DNA of 5,764 bases. Origin: Haemophilus parainfluenzae (GTDB taxonomy: Bacteria > Pseudomonadota > Gammaproteobacteria > Enterobacterales > Pasteurellaceae). Below are positions 1-5,764 of the stretch, one piece after another. The DNA is taken from contig JAGZRY010000108.1 in assembly GCA_018381425.1 (NCBI GenBank), forward strand, positions 1 through 5,764. The letters are read 5' to 3'. A model generated the notes under the pieces. It saw only the letters and a program-made list of their open reading frames with translations, was not told where the DNA came from and did not search any database. Made by a program: the position numbers and the translations under genes. The first letter of the stretch is position 1, and each line of letters begins with the position of its first letter.

Positions 1-6
1 TGACAT
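1..6 (-). CDS. atpH: ATP synthase F1 subunit delta, first two codons only
   Basis: An ATG at 4-6 followed by a serine codon begins a reading frame that leaves the window at base 1. It lies 12 bases after the atpF stop codon. A GAGG ribosome-binding site at 15-18 sits 8 bases before the ATG. Only Met-Ser is visible, so the protein itself cannot be recognised. The name rests on gene order: in gamma-proteobacterial atp operons atpH follows atpF, and E. coli AtpH also begins Met-Ser. The delta subunit joins the peripheral stalk (subunit b) to the top of the F1 head. Confidence 0.7.
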
Positions 7-18
7 AAGCTAAGCCTC

Positions 19-489
19 TTATAACTCTGCAACTAATTTATCAATAATGTCATTGTTTGCCGCTTCATCAATAGAACGACCCACAATTTTCTCAGCACCA
101 GCCACTGCCAATGAAGCCACTTTAACACGTAATTCTTCTTGAACACGTTTACGTTCTGCTTCTACTTCAGCATAACCTTGAGCAATAATTTTTGCTTTTA
201 GTTCTTCGGCTTCTGCCTTCACTTCGTCTAATACTTCATTGCGACGTTTATTCGCAGCATCTAAAATGTCTTGAGCTTGTACTTTTGCAGCTGAAAGTTC
301 TTGTTCAACAAGATTTTTCGTATCTGCTTGCTCTTTTTTAGCTGCTTCAGCTGACGCTAAAGCGTTCGCAATTTGACTTTGACGAGTTTCAATCGCATTA
401 ATAATTGGTGGCCAAACAAATTTCACACAAAACCATACAAAAATAATAAAGGCGATGGTTTGACCAATTAATGTTGCATTAATATTCAC
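19..489 (-). CDS. atpF: ATP synthase Fo subunit b (peripheral stalk)
   Basis: Subunit b anchors the peripheral stalk that holds the F1 head still while the c-ring turns. The protein has 156 residues, the same length as E. coli AtpF. Residues 5-24 form one membrane helix, followed by the VWPP motif at 25-28 and the conserved arginine in ETRQ (Arg36). From about 32 to 135 the chain is charged and rich in Ala, Glu and Lys, as expected for the long dimeric coiled coil, and the C-terminal part (about 130-156) would contact delta. The start codon is GTG (487-489). A strong AAGGAGG site at 496-502 lies 6 bases upstream, and the first residues [10 protein letters not shown] match the family N-terminus. 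The nearby ATG at 492-494 is out of frame and stops after two codons. The gene lies 38 bases after atpE and 12 bases before atpH, so it belongs to the atp operon. Confidence 0.97.
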   Translation of the reverse strand: MNINATLIGQTIAFIIFVWFCVKFVWPPIINAIETRQSQIANALASAEAAKKEQADTKNLVEQELSAAKVQAQDILDAANKRRNEVLDEVKAEAEELKAKIIAQGYAEVEAERKRVQEELRVKVASLAVAGAEKIVGRSIDEAANNDIIDKLVAEL

Positions 490-495
490 AACATA

Positions 496-502
496 CCTCC
501 TT
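496..502 (-). promoter_or_regulatory. Strong ribosome-binding site that sets the atpF GTG start
   Basis: The minus strand reads AAGGAGG here, 6 bases before the GTG at 487-489. It is the best Shine-Dalgarno match in the window. It decides the atpF start, because no in-frame ATG is available at a suitable distance. The ATG at 492-494 is too close to the site and reads Met-Leu-stop. Confidence 0.85.
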
Positions 503-527
503 CGTTAATTAGGAAATTTGTTGTTTA

Positions 528-1661
<1,134 letters not shown>

Positions 1662-2036
1662 TTAAATTTTATTGAGAATAAGTGGAATAATATTATTCAG
1701 CACTAATGCCAATAAAAAACCAACAAAAAACGCAATAAAATTGATAACGAATAACCATTTGATGGCAATAATGATAAAAACCATCGTTAAAATAAACTTT
1801 ATTGCTTCAGCACGATAAAGTGCGGTCAGTTTTGTTGAAAAATTTTGTTTTCTGTAAAAAATGATAAATATGAATGTACAAAAAGGCAAAAAGGCACTTA
1901 AAAAACCGTAGCTAAAATCTACCGCACTTTGGCGTTGCCAAATTGCAAGGAATAACCCCAAAACAACAAGACAAACCGATTCAATGATTATCGCCTTTTG
2001 ATATCGATTTTTAACCTGTGTTAAAACCTTAGACAT
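1662..2036 (-). CDS. atpI: ATP synthase accessory protein AtpI
   Basis: AtpI (UncI) is a small inner-membrane protein encoded first in many atp operons. It helps assemble the c-ring and is not part of the finished enzyme. The 124-residue protein has four hydrophobic segments at about 15-33, 40-61, 78-92 and 95-118. It carries the family-like YGFLSAFLP (43-51) and LYRAEAIKF (73-81). Sequence conservation in this family is low, so the call also rests on position: first gene of the operon, after rsmG and before atpB. The ATG at 2034-2036 has only a weak Shine-Dalgarno match (TAAG), which fits low expression. The gene holds two uptake sequences, encoding Ser-Ala-Val (37-39) and Thr-Ala-Leu (71-73). 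It is transcribed from the promoter at 2069-2096. Confidence 0.9.
   Translation of the reverse strand: MSKVLTQVKNRYQKAIIIESVCLVVLGLFLAIWQRQSAVDFSYGFLSAFLPFCTFIFIIFYRKQNFSTKLTALYRAEAIKFILTMVFIIIAIKWLFVINFIAFFVGFLLALVLNNIIPLILNKI
1818..1826 (+). repeat. DNA uptake sequence (Hin type) in atpI
   Basis: Exact core AAGTGCGGT on the plus strand, preceded by A and followed by AT-rich blocks, as in the extended Haemophilus uptake signal. Such sites mark DNA for uptake by naturally competent Pasteurellaceae. On the gene strand it encodes Thr-Ala-Leu. Confidence 0.88.
1921..1929 (-). repeat. DNA uptake sequence (Hin type) in atpI
   Basis: Exact core AAGTGCGGT on the minus strand, followed by AGATTTTA and, after about one helical turn, a T-rich block (TTTTTTA). 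This matches the extended uptake signal well. It encodes Ser-Ala-Val in AtpI and lies about 100 bases from the first copy, in the opposite orientation. Confidence 0.88.
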
Positions 2037-2068
2037 TATCTTATTTTTTAAAATACAAAAACTGTCTA

Positions 2069-2096
2069 ATTATACCCGTGCTACAAAGAGTTTCAA
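2069..2096 (-). promoter_or_regulatory. Sigma-70 promoter of the atp operon
   Basis: On the minus strand a -35 box TTGAAA (2091-2096, 5 of 6 consensus bases) and a perfect -10 box TATAAT (2069-2074) are separated by 16 bases. Transcription would start near 2062, giving a short leader of about 25 bases before the atpI ATG. The 70 bases upstream are very rich in A and T runs and could act as an UP element. This is the best promoter match in the window. It indicates that the atp genes are transcribed separately from rsmG, perhaps with read-through as well. Confidence 0.82.
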
Positions 2097-2175
2097 CTTT
2101 TAAACCACTAAAAAATGTTAAATAAATCACAATTTTAAAAAATAATTAACAAAATTGCCGTAAAAAAAGTGTGTT

Positions 2176-2787
2176 TTATCGTAAAACGATTAAATGTCGC
2201 TCACCTACAAGTTCAGGGACATTCAAAGTAATCACGTCTTTTACTTCGAATTTTTTGTCTAATTCTTGAACTTCATCTTCGTGATAAATGCCTTTCAAAG
2301 CATAAAAATACCCATTTTCTTTTGGCAAATGATGACACCAATCTGTCATATCTTTTAACGAAGCAAATGCTCGACTTAATACACCGTCGAATTTTTGTTC
2401 AGGTTGGTATTCCTCAACACGGCTAAGAACAGGTTCTACATTTGTTAGTCCTAACTCACGTACTGCATTTCGAATGAAGCTAATACGCTTACCTAAACTA
2501 TCTAACAAGACAAATTGCTTGGTAGGATTAATAATGGCCAAAGGCAGTCCTGGCAAGCCTGGACCCGTTCCTACATCTATAAAACGATCCCCTTGTAAAT
2601 AAGGACTAACAACAATACTATCCAAGATATGTTTTACTAACATCTCTTGCGGATCACGCACAGAAGTTAAATTATAGGCCTTGTTCCATTTATTGAGTAA
2701 TTGTACCAACTGAATCAGCTGATCTTTTTGTAGATCGGTTAATTGAATTTCTGCTTGAGCCAGTAAATTTTCGAGTTTTGCTTTCAT
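2176..2787 (-). CDS. rsmG: 16S rRNA (guanine527-N7)-methyltransferase RsmG
   Basis: RsmG (GidB) methylates N7 of G527 in 16S rRNA using S-adenosylmethionine; in other bacteria its loss gives low-level streptomycin resistance. The 203-residue protein is close to the E. coli length (207). The N-terminal family motif [14 protein letters not shown] spans 32-45, with HILDS at 53-57. The SAM-binding glycine loop is [10 protein letters not shown] (71-80), followed by LLDS (94-97), KRISF (100-104), the SRAF motif (138-141) and a C-terminal GERHLIV (195-201). The ATG at 2785-2787 has a poor Shine-Dalgarno match (a purine-rich leader). It lies 170 bases after mnmG, beyond a terminator, so it probably has its own promoter. 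The next gene, atpI, begins 139 bases further on. Confidence 0.96.
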   Translation of the reverse strand: MKAKLENLLAQAEIQLTDLQKDQLIQLVQLLNKWNKAYNLTSVRDPQEMLVKHILDSIVVSPYLQGDRFIDVGTGPGLPGLPLAIINPTKQFVLLDSLGKRISFIRNAVRELGLTNVEPVLSRVEEYQPEQKFDGVLSRAFASLKDMTDWCHHLPKENGYFYALKGIYHEDEVQELDKKFEVKDVITLNVPELVGERHLIVLR

Positions 2788-2816
2788 TTTTCTATCTATC
2801 TTGTCTGTTTTTCGTC

Positions 2817-2822
2817 ATTCTA
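2817..2822 (-). promoter_or_regulatory. Possible -10 box for rsmG
   Basis: TAGAAT on the minus strand (5 of 6 bases of the -10 consensus), 30 bases before the rsmG start. No good -35 box stands 16-18 bases upstream, so this is weak. It is listed because the terminator at 2902-2937 implies a promoter somewhere in 2788-2900. Confidence 0.3.
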
Positions 2823-2827
2823 CTTGA

Positions 2828-2836
2828 AAGTACGGT
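2828..2836 (+). repeat. Degenerate uptake sequence upstream of rsmG
   Basis: AAGTACGGT differs from the Hin uptake core at one base (A for the second G). It is preceded by A and followed by TTAAAAT, as in true sites. It is probably a decayed or not-yet-formed uptake sequence and is expected to work poorly. Confidence 0.45.
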
Positions 2837-2901
2837 TAAAATCCTTAGTGTTTTTATTTCAGCAAAAATTTAGCCTACTAATTACATCTTTTTAATTTGT
2901 A

Positions 2902-2937
2902 ATATAAAAAAGTGCGATGAAAATTCACCGCACTTTT
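2902..2937 (-). terminator. Intrinsic terminator of mnmG made from inverted uptake sequences
   Basis: The arms 2924-2937 and 2908-2921 form a 14-pair stem with a two-base gap at the tip. On the minus strand one pair is G-U and the stem is followed by a run of six T. It starts 20 bases after the mnmG stop. On the plus strand the same pair would be an A-C mismatch, so the structure favours minus-strand transcripts. The stem is built from an exact uptake core (2927-2935) facing a near copy, AAGTGCGAT (2910-2918). Inverted uptake-sequence pairs used as terminators are known in Haemophilus. Confidence 0.88.
2927..2935 (-). repeat. DNA uptake sequence (Hin type) in the mnmG terminator
   Basis: Exact core AAGTGCGGT on the minus strand, forming one arm of the terminator. 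The opposite arm at 2910-2918 is AAGTGCGAT, one base off the core. Confidence 0.88.
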
Positions 2938-2957
2938 GCTTTCAATACCTGAGAAGT

Positions 2958-4847
2958 TTACTCCCCACGTTTTAGCATGCCTTGTTTTTTCAAATTCACC
3001 AGAATAATTGAAATTGCTGCCGGCGTAATACCGGAAATACGGCTTGCTTGACCAATGGAAACTGGACGATGCTGTTCTAACTTCGCACGTACTTCATTAG
3101 ATAAACCAGATACTTTGCTGTAATCAAAGTTAGCCGGAATTGCCGTATTTTCGTGGCGTTTTTGTTTTTCAATTTCTTCTTGTTGATGCTCAATATAGCC
3201 TTGATACTTAATGGCAATTTCCACTTGTTCTACGGCTTCTCTATCTTCCATTGCCGGTTTATATGGCGTTAAAGAAGTCAAAATATCGTAGGTCATTTCT
3301 GGACGGCGCAATAAATCTTCACCGCTGGCCTCACGCACAAGTGGACTACCAAGCACTTTATTCGCTTCTTCTAAATATTCAGAACGCGGATGCAACCAAA
3401 TACTGCGTAAGCGTTGGCGTTCTTGTTCAATATTTTCCATTTTTTGATTAAAGCGCGCCCAGCGAGCCTCATCAATTAGACCTAATTCATGGGCAATTGG
3501 CGTTAAACGAATATCCGCATTATCTTCACGTAATAACAAACGGTATTCTGCACGCGAAGTGAATACGCGATATGGTTCTTTGGTACCAAGTGTGCAAAGG
3601 TCATCCACCAATACGCCTGTATAAGATTGATCGCGACGTGGATACCATGCCTCTTTTTCTTGTACGTAAAGACCTGCGTTAATCCCTGCCAATAAGCCTT
3701 GTGCAGCCGCCTCTTCATAACCTGTTGTACCATTAATTTGACCCGCAAAAAATAAACCAGAAATAGCTTTAGTTTCTAATGTTGGTTTTAAATCGCGTGG
3801 ATCAAAATAATCATATTCAATGGCATAACCTGGTTTAATGATGCGCGCTTTTTCCAAACCTTTCATAGAATTCACAATGCCCATTTGCACGTCAAACGGC
3901 AAACTGGTAGAGATCCCGTTTGGATACACTTCGTTACTGGTTAAGCCTTCTGGTTCCAAATAAATTTGATGTGAATTACGATCCGCAAAACGCATCACTT
4001 TATCTTCAATAGATGGGCAATAACGTGGGCCGATCCCTTCAATCACACCAGTATACATAGGACTGCGATCCAGATTATTACGGATCACTTCATGAGTTTG
4101 TTCATTAGTGTGGGTGATATAACAAGGAATTTGTTGAGGGTGATCTTCAACTGATCCCATAAAAGAAAATACGGGTAAAACAGCATCACCATGTTGTTTA
4201 GCCAATATATCGAAATTGATCGTGCGTGCATCAATACGCGGTGGTGTACCCGTTTTCAAACGATCTACACGTAAATTCAAATCACGTAAACGATGAGAAA
4301 GTGTAACGGATGCCGGATCACCTGCACGGCCTCCTTCATAATGTTCTAAACCAATATGGATCTTACCCGCTAAGAAAGTACCGGCAGTTAAAATAACTGA
4401 TTTAGCACGGAATTTAAGCCCCATTTTGGTTTCTACACCACAAACGCGATCTTGCTCAATTAAAATATCGGTCACTTCTTGCTGGAAAATATCTAAATTT
4501 GGTTGATTCTCTAGTGCTATGCGTACCGCTTGACGATATAACACACGGTCGGCTTGAGCACGAGTTGCACGTACAGCAGGCCCTTTACTGCTGTTTAAAG
4601 TGCGAAATTGAATACCTGCTTTATCTGCAGCATGCGCCATTAAGCCGCCCATCGCATCCACTTCTTTCACTAAATGGCCTTTACCAATGCCGCCAATGGC
4701 TGGATTACATGACATTTGTCCAAGGGTATCGACATTATGTGTCAATAATAGGGTTTTTAATCCCATGCGTGCAGGTGCTAATGCGGCTTCTGTACCGGCA
4801 TGACCGCCACCAACAACGATCACATCATAATTTTCGGTGTAAAACAT
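2958..4847 (-). CDS. mnmG: tRNA uridine-5-carboxymethylaminomethyl synthesis enzyme MnmG
   Basis: MnmG (GidA) works with MnmE to place a carboxymethylaminomethyl group on C5 of the wobble uridine (U34) of certain tRNAs, using FAD, NADH and methylenetetrahydrofolate. The 629 residues equal the E. coli length. The FAD-binding Rossmann motif [12 protein letters not shown] spans 11-22, and [18 protein letters not shown] (45-62) carries Cys47. RLKTGTPPR (196-204) and [13 protein letters not shown] (271-283) follow, the latter with catalytic-type Cys277. [19 protein letters not shown] (366-384) is the second FAD site. The C-terminal helical domain (about 550-629), which contacts MnmE and tRNA, is complete. 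The ATG at 4845-4847 is preceded by a purine tract (GAGAGAGAT) rather than a clear Shine-Dalgarno site. It is the first gene to the left of oriC and is transcribed away from it. It has no exact uptake core despite its length. Confidence 0.98.
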   Translation of the reverse strand: MFYTENYDVIVVGGGHAGTEAALAPARMGLKTLLLTHNVDTLGQMSCNPAIGGIGKGHLVKEVDAMGGLMAHAADKAGIQFRTLNSSKGPAVRATRAQADRVLYRQAVRIALENQPNLDIFQQEVTDILIEQDRVCGVETKMGLKFRAKSVILTAGTFLAGKIHIGLEHYEGGRAGDPASVTLSHRLRDLNLRVDRLKTGTPPRIDARTINFDILAKQHGDAVLPVFSFMGSVEDHPQQIPCYITHTNEQTHEVIRNNLDRSPMYTGVIEGIGPRYCPSIEDKVMRFADRNSHQIYLEPEGLTSNEVYPNGISTSLPFDVQMGIVNSMKGLEKARIIKPGYAIEYDYFDPRDLKPTLETKAISGLFFAGQINGTTGYEEAAAQGLLAGINAGLYVQEKEAWYPRRDQSYTGVLVDDLCTLGTKEPYRVFTSRAEYRLLLREDNADIRLTPIAHELGLIDEARWARFNQKMENIEQERQRLRSIWLHPRSEYLEEANKVLGSPLVREASGEDLLRRPEMTYDILTSLTPYKPAMEDREAVEQVEIAIKYQGYIEHQQEEIEKQKRHENTAIPANFDYSKVSGLSNEVRAKLEQHRPVSIGQASRISGITPAAISIILVNLKKQGMLKRGE

Positions 4848-4895
4848 ATCTCTCTCTTCTTCTTCAATTTGATCTTCGATCTAAAAATAGGCGTT

Positions 4896-4924
4896 ATTCT
4901 ACTGAAAATTACGTGTGCTTGAAA
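4896..4924 (-). promoter_or_regulatory. Candidate mnmG promoter beside oriC
   Basis: On the minus strand a -35 box TTTCAA (4919-4924, 4 of 6) and a -10 box TAGAAT (4896-4901, 5 of 6) are separated by 17 bases. The start point would be near 4889, giving a leader of about 42 bases. GATC sites flank it (4952 upstream; 4871 and 4878 in the leader). In E. coli the gidA promoter lies in the same place and is affected by sequestration after replication, and transcription from it assists origin opening. A similar link here is inferred. Confidence 0.6.
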
Positions 4925-4973
4925 GCAAGAATTCAATCTGTGATGAGAGAAGATCGAGAGGTAATAAAGATAA

Positions 4974-5049
4974 GATCTATTTATATATAAAGATCTTATT
5001 ATTGTTACTATTACGATCCTTTTACCTTGTTAATAAGATCTTTTTCCTT
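4974..5049 (+). other. DNA-unwinding element with four 13-mer-like repeats
   Basis: Four AT-rich repeats begin with GATC at 4974, 4992, 5015 and 5037 (steps of 18, 23 and 22). They resemble the E. coli consensus GATCTNTTNTTTT. The first, GATCTATTTATAT, is nearly identical to the E. coli left 13-mer. The third is the poorest, starting GATCC. Three carry AGATCT (4973, 4991, 5036), the 6-mer bound by ATP-DnaA in E. coli. TTATT and TTGT motifs, which DnaA contacts on single-stranded DNA, occur between them on the plus strand. E. coli has three such repeats. Confidence 0.75.
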
Positions 5050-5115
5050 TTTTAAATGAAGGAGTTAGATCATTTTAGACTATGTTGAAATGTCATCAGT
5101 TTGGAGGTTTTTTCT

Positions 5116-5124
5116 TGTGGATAA
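5116..5124 (-). promoter_or_regulatory. Perfect DnaA box (R1-like orientation)
   Basis: TGTGGATAA on the plus strand is TTATCCACA on the minus strand, the high-affinity DnaA box. It is the perfect box nearest the unwinding element and has the orientation of E. coli R1. Confidence 0.88.
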
Positions 5125-5133
5125 CCTTCAATT

Positions 5134-5142
5134 TTATCCATT
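5134..5142 (+). promoter_or_regulatory. Weak DnaA box candidate
   Basis: TTATCCATT shares the first seven bases of the DnaA box but differs at the last two. It lies 9 bases from the box at 5116-5124, in the opposite orientation. The same nine bases recur at 5231-5239. Confidence 0.45.
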
Positions 5143-5205
5143 GTTAAAACAACCATCATATTTACTCAGTGGAAAAGAACAAGTTTTTGACAGATTTTAT
5201 TAAAG

Positions 5206-5214
5206 TTATCCACA
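5206..5214 (+). promoter_or_regulatory. Perfect DnaA box (R4-like orientation)
   Basis: TTATCCACA on the plus strand, preceded by a G and followed by G, as in E. coli R4. The preceding TTGACAG also resembles the CTGACAG next to R4. It lies 90 bases from the box at 5116, in inverted orientation. Confidence 0.88.
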
Positions 5215-5230
5215 GGTAATTTTTTTAGAT

Positions 5231-5239
5231 AATGGATAA
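5231..5239 (-). promoter_or_regulatory. Weak DnaA box candidate
   Basis: AATGGATAA on the plus strand is TTATCCATT on the minus strand, identical to the weak box at 5134-5142. It lies 16 bases to the right of the perfect box, in opposite orientation, next to the mioC terminator. Confidence 0.4.
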
Positions 5240-5270
5240 AGAAAAAGCGATAAACTCAAATTATCGCTTT
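5237..5270 (-). terminator. Intrinsic terminator of mioC
   Basis: The arms 5261-5270 and 5244-5253 form a perfect 10-pair stem around a 7-base loop. On the minus strand the stem runs into TTTTTCTTT. The stem begins 7 bases after the mioC stop codon. It would end mioC transcripts just before the DnaA boxes. Confidence 0.85.
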
Positions 5271-5277
5271 ATTATGA

Positions 5278-5715
5278 TTAAAGTGCATGAATAAATTGTG
5301 GTAACCAATCTTCAGCAAATTGCTCTTGATCATCAACGTGCAAGACATCGATTTTTAAACTCTCGCAGATTTTGACCGCACTTTTTTCACTTAATTGTGT
5401 TTCGACTTTATTCACGGCATAACAGAATGTATCGTAATCTGAATTACCTAAGCCTACAACGGCAAAGCGGAGGGAAGAGAAATCTTTATCTGATGCCGCA
5501 ATTTGTTCAAAGAGTGGTTTCAAATTATCAGGTAATTCACCTGCACCATGTGTTGAAGTGACAATTAACCAAATATTTTCATCAATCACATCATCAAGTT
5601 CTGGTCCGTGGAAAAGTGCGGTAGAAAAATCTTGTGTTTTTAACACATCTTCTAAATGTTCCGCCACATATTCAGCGCTGCCTAATGTGCTGCCTGAAAT
5701 CACGCAAATATTCAT
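5278..5715 (-). CDS. mioC: Flavodoxin-like protein MioC
   Basis: MioC is a small FMN-binding flavodoxin-like protein; in E. coli it has been linked to biotin synthase electron transfer, but its main role is unsettled. The 145-residue protein is close to the E. coli length (147). The FMN phosphate loop is [13 protein letters not shown] (7-19), a second FMN loop is [12 protein letters not shown] (53-64) and a third is [11 protein letters not shown] (88-98). It is a single domain without the reductase part of sulfite or P450 reductases. The ATG at 5713-5715 follows AGGA with a 6-base spacer. The gene points towards oriC, as in E. coli, but a terminator lies between. It carries two uptake sequences, encoding Ser-Ala-Val (112-114) and Thr-Ala-Leu (32-34). 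Only about 20 bases separate its start from the upstream terminator. Confidence 0.93.
   Translation of the reverse strand: MNICVISGSTLGSAEYVAEHLEDVLKTQDFSTALFHGPELDDVIDENIWLIVTSTHGAGELPDNLKPLFEQIAASDKDFSSLRFAVVGLGNSDYDTFCYAVNKVETQLSEKSAVKICESLKIDVLHVDDQEQFAEDWLPQFIHAL
5375..5383 (-). repeat. DNA uptake sequence (Hin type) in mioC
   Basis: Exact core AAGTGCGGT on the minus strand, preceded by an A run and followed by CAAAATC and, further on, TTTAAAAA, fitting the extended signal. It encodes Ser-Ala-Val. Confidence 0.88.
5614..5622 (+). repeat. DNA uptake sequence (Hin type) in mioC
   Basis: Exact core AAGTGCGGT on the plus strand, followed by AGAAAAAT and then a T-rich block about 6 bases later, fitting the extended signal. 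On the gene strand it encodes Thr-Ala-Leu. Confidence 0.88.
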
Positions 5716-5730
5716 ATTGTTTCCTAATAA

Positions 5731-5759
5731 GAAAAAAGGCTTAGATTTTCTAAGCCTTT
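5731..5759 (-). terminator. Intrinsic terminator of the gene upstream of mioC
   Basis: The arms 5749-5759 and 5735-5745 form a perfect 11-pair stem with a 3-base loop. The minus strand continues into a run of six T ending at 5732. It implies a minus-strand gene ending at or just beyond the right edge of the window. A TAA at 5758-5760 could be its stop codon, but the frame cannot be seen. Confidence 0.8.
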
Positions 5760-5764
5760 ATAGT

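Larger units (their letters stand above)
4871..5071. promoter_or_regulatory. GATC cluster (Dam/SeqA target sites)
   Basis: Eight GATC sites start at 4871, 4878, 4952, 4974, 4992, 5015, 5037 and 5068, in about 200 bases where fewer than one is expected by chance. In E. coli, Dam methylation of such sites and SeqA binding to hemimethylated DNA block re-initiation. The cluster covers the mnmG leader, the area around its promoter and the unwinding element. Confidence 0.75.
4952..5239. other. oriC: Chromosomal replication origin oriC
   Basis: This stretch lies between mioC and mnmG, the E. coli position of oriC, and has no credible gene. From left to right it holds GATC-led 13-mer-like AT-rich repeats (4974-5049), a 66-base spacer, a perfect DnaA box in minus orientation (5116-5124), a weak box (5134-5142), a perfect box in plus orientation (5206-5214) and another weak box (5231-5239). 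The first repeat matches the E. coli left 13-mer at 12 of 13 bases, and the outer perfect boxes have the orientations of E. coli R1 and R4. From the first repeat to the right perfect box is 241 bases, close to the E. coli origin. I saw no convincing IHF or Fis site by eye. Exact limits are inferred. Confidence 0.88.

Noticed and set aside
2173..2187. Hairpin over the rsmG stop codon followed by a T run
   Set aside because: The stem has 6 pairs, only one of them G-C, and several bases separate it from the T run. It is too weak to call as a terminator, although some termination cannot be excluded.
3251..3451. Plus-strand open frame of 66 codons
   Set aside because: It lies wholly inside mnmG on the opposite strand and has no domain features.
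3503..3748. Minus-strand open frame of 81 codons
   Set aside because: It lies inside mnmG in another frame on the same strand and has no family resemblance.
4598..4606. AAGTGCGAA in mnmG as an uptake sequence
   Set aside because: Two of nine core bases differ and the flanks do not fit the extended signal.
4850..4866. CT-rich simple repeat just upstream of mnmG
   Set aside because: It is short and serves as the purine-rich leader of mnmG. There is no sign of phase-variable repeat length (units are mixed 2- and 3-mers).
4499..4990. Plus-strand open frame of 163 codons
   Set aside because: It lies opposite mnmG and runs into the promoter and origin. It shows no recognisable motif and is rich in Cys, His and Arg, as expected for an antisense shadow.
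5141..5152. TTGTT/AACAA dyad between the DnaA boxes
   Set aside because: Its arms are only five bases long. A loosely similar dyad exists in E. coli oriC, but I cannot tie it to a protein.
5633..5647. Inverted repeat TGTGTT/AACACA in mioC
   Set aside because: It is a short 6-base dyad inside coding sequence with no T run after it, so it is probably chance.

Overview
This window looks like a chromosomal replication-origin region from a gamma-proteobacterium of the family Pasteurellaceae, in a lineage that uses the Haemophilus-type DNA uptake sequence. Three things support this: five exact copies of the 9-base uptake core AAGTGCGGT in under 6 kb (far more than chance), AT-rich intergenic DNA, and proteins that match Escherichia coli homologues closely in length and motifs. 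The species cannot be fixed from the sequence alone.

All genes lie on the minus strand. Read in the direction of transcription, the order is mioC, oriC, mnmG (gidA), rsmG (gidB), atpI, atpB, atpE, atpF and the first two codons of atpH. This is the order around E. coli oriC.

From right to left by coordinate: 5731-5759 is a hairpin terminator of an unseen upstream gene. 5278-5715 is mioC (flavodoxin-like), followed by its own terminator at 5242-5270. 4848-5277 has no gene and carries the likely oriC: two perfect DnaA boxes, two weaker boxes, four GATC-led 13-mer-like repeats and a cluster of GATC sites. mnmG (2958-4847) has a candidate promoter beside the origin and ends at a terminator built from a pair of inverted uptake sequences. 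rsmG (2176-2787) follows. A strong sigma-70-type promoter at 2069-2096 then opens the ATP synthase operon (atpI, atpB, atpE, atpF, atpH and onward).

Functionally, the window joins the replication start site, two RNA-modifying enzymes (MnmG for the tRNA wobble uridine, RsmG for 16S rRNA) and the membrane Fo sector of ATP synthase. mnmG, rsmG and the atp genes are transcribed away from the origin, so they run with the fork that would move left from it. mioC points towards the origin but is cut off from it by a terminator.

I found no mobile element, CRISPR array, broken gene or unknown protein. The most interesting part is the origin: its elements resemble those of E. coli but are spaced differently, and its GATC sites all lie on one side.
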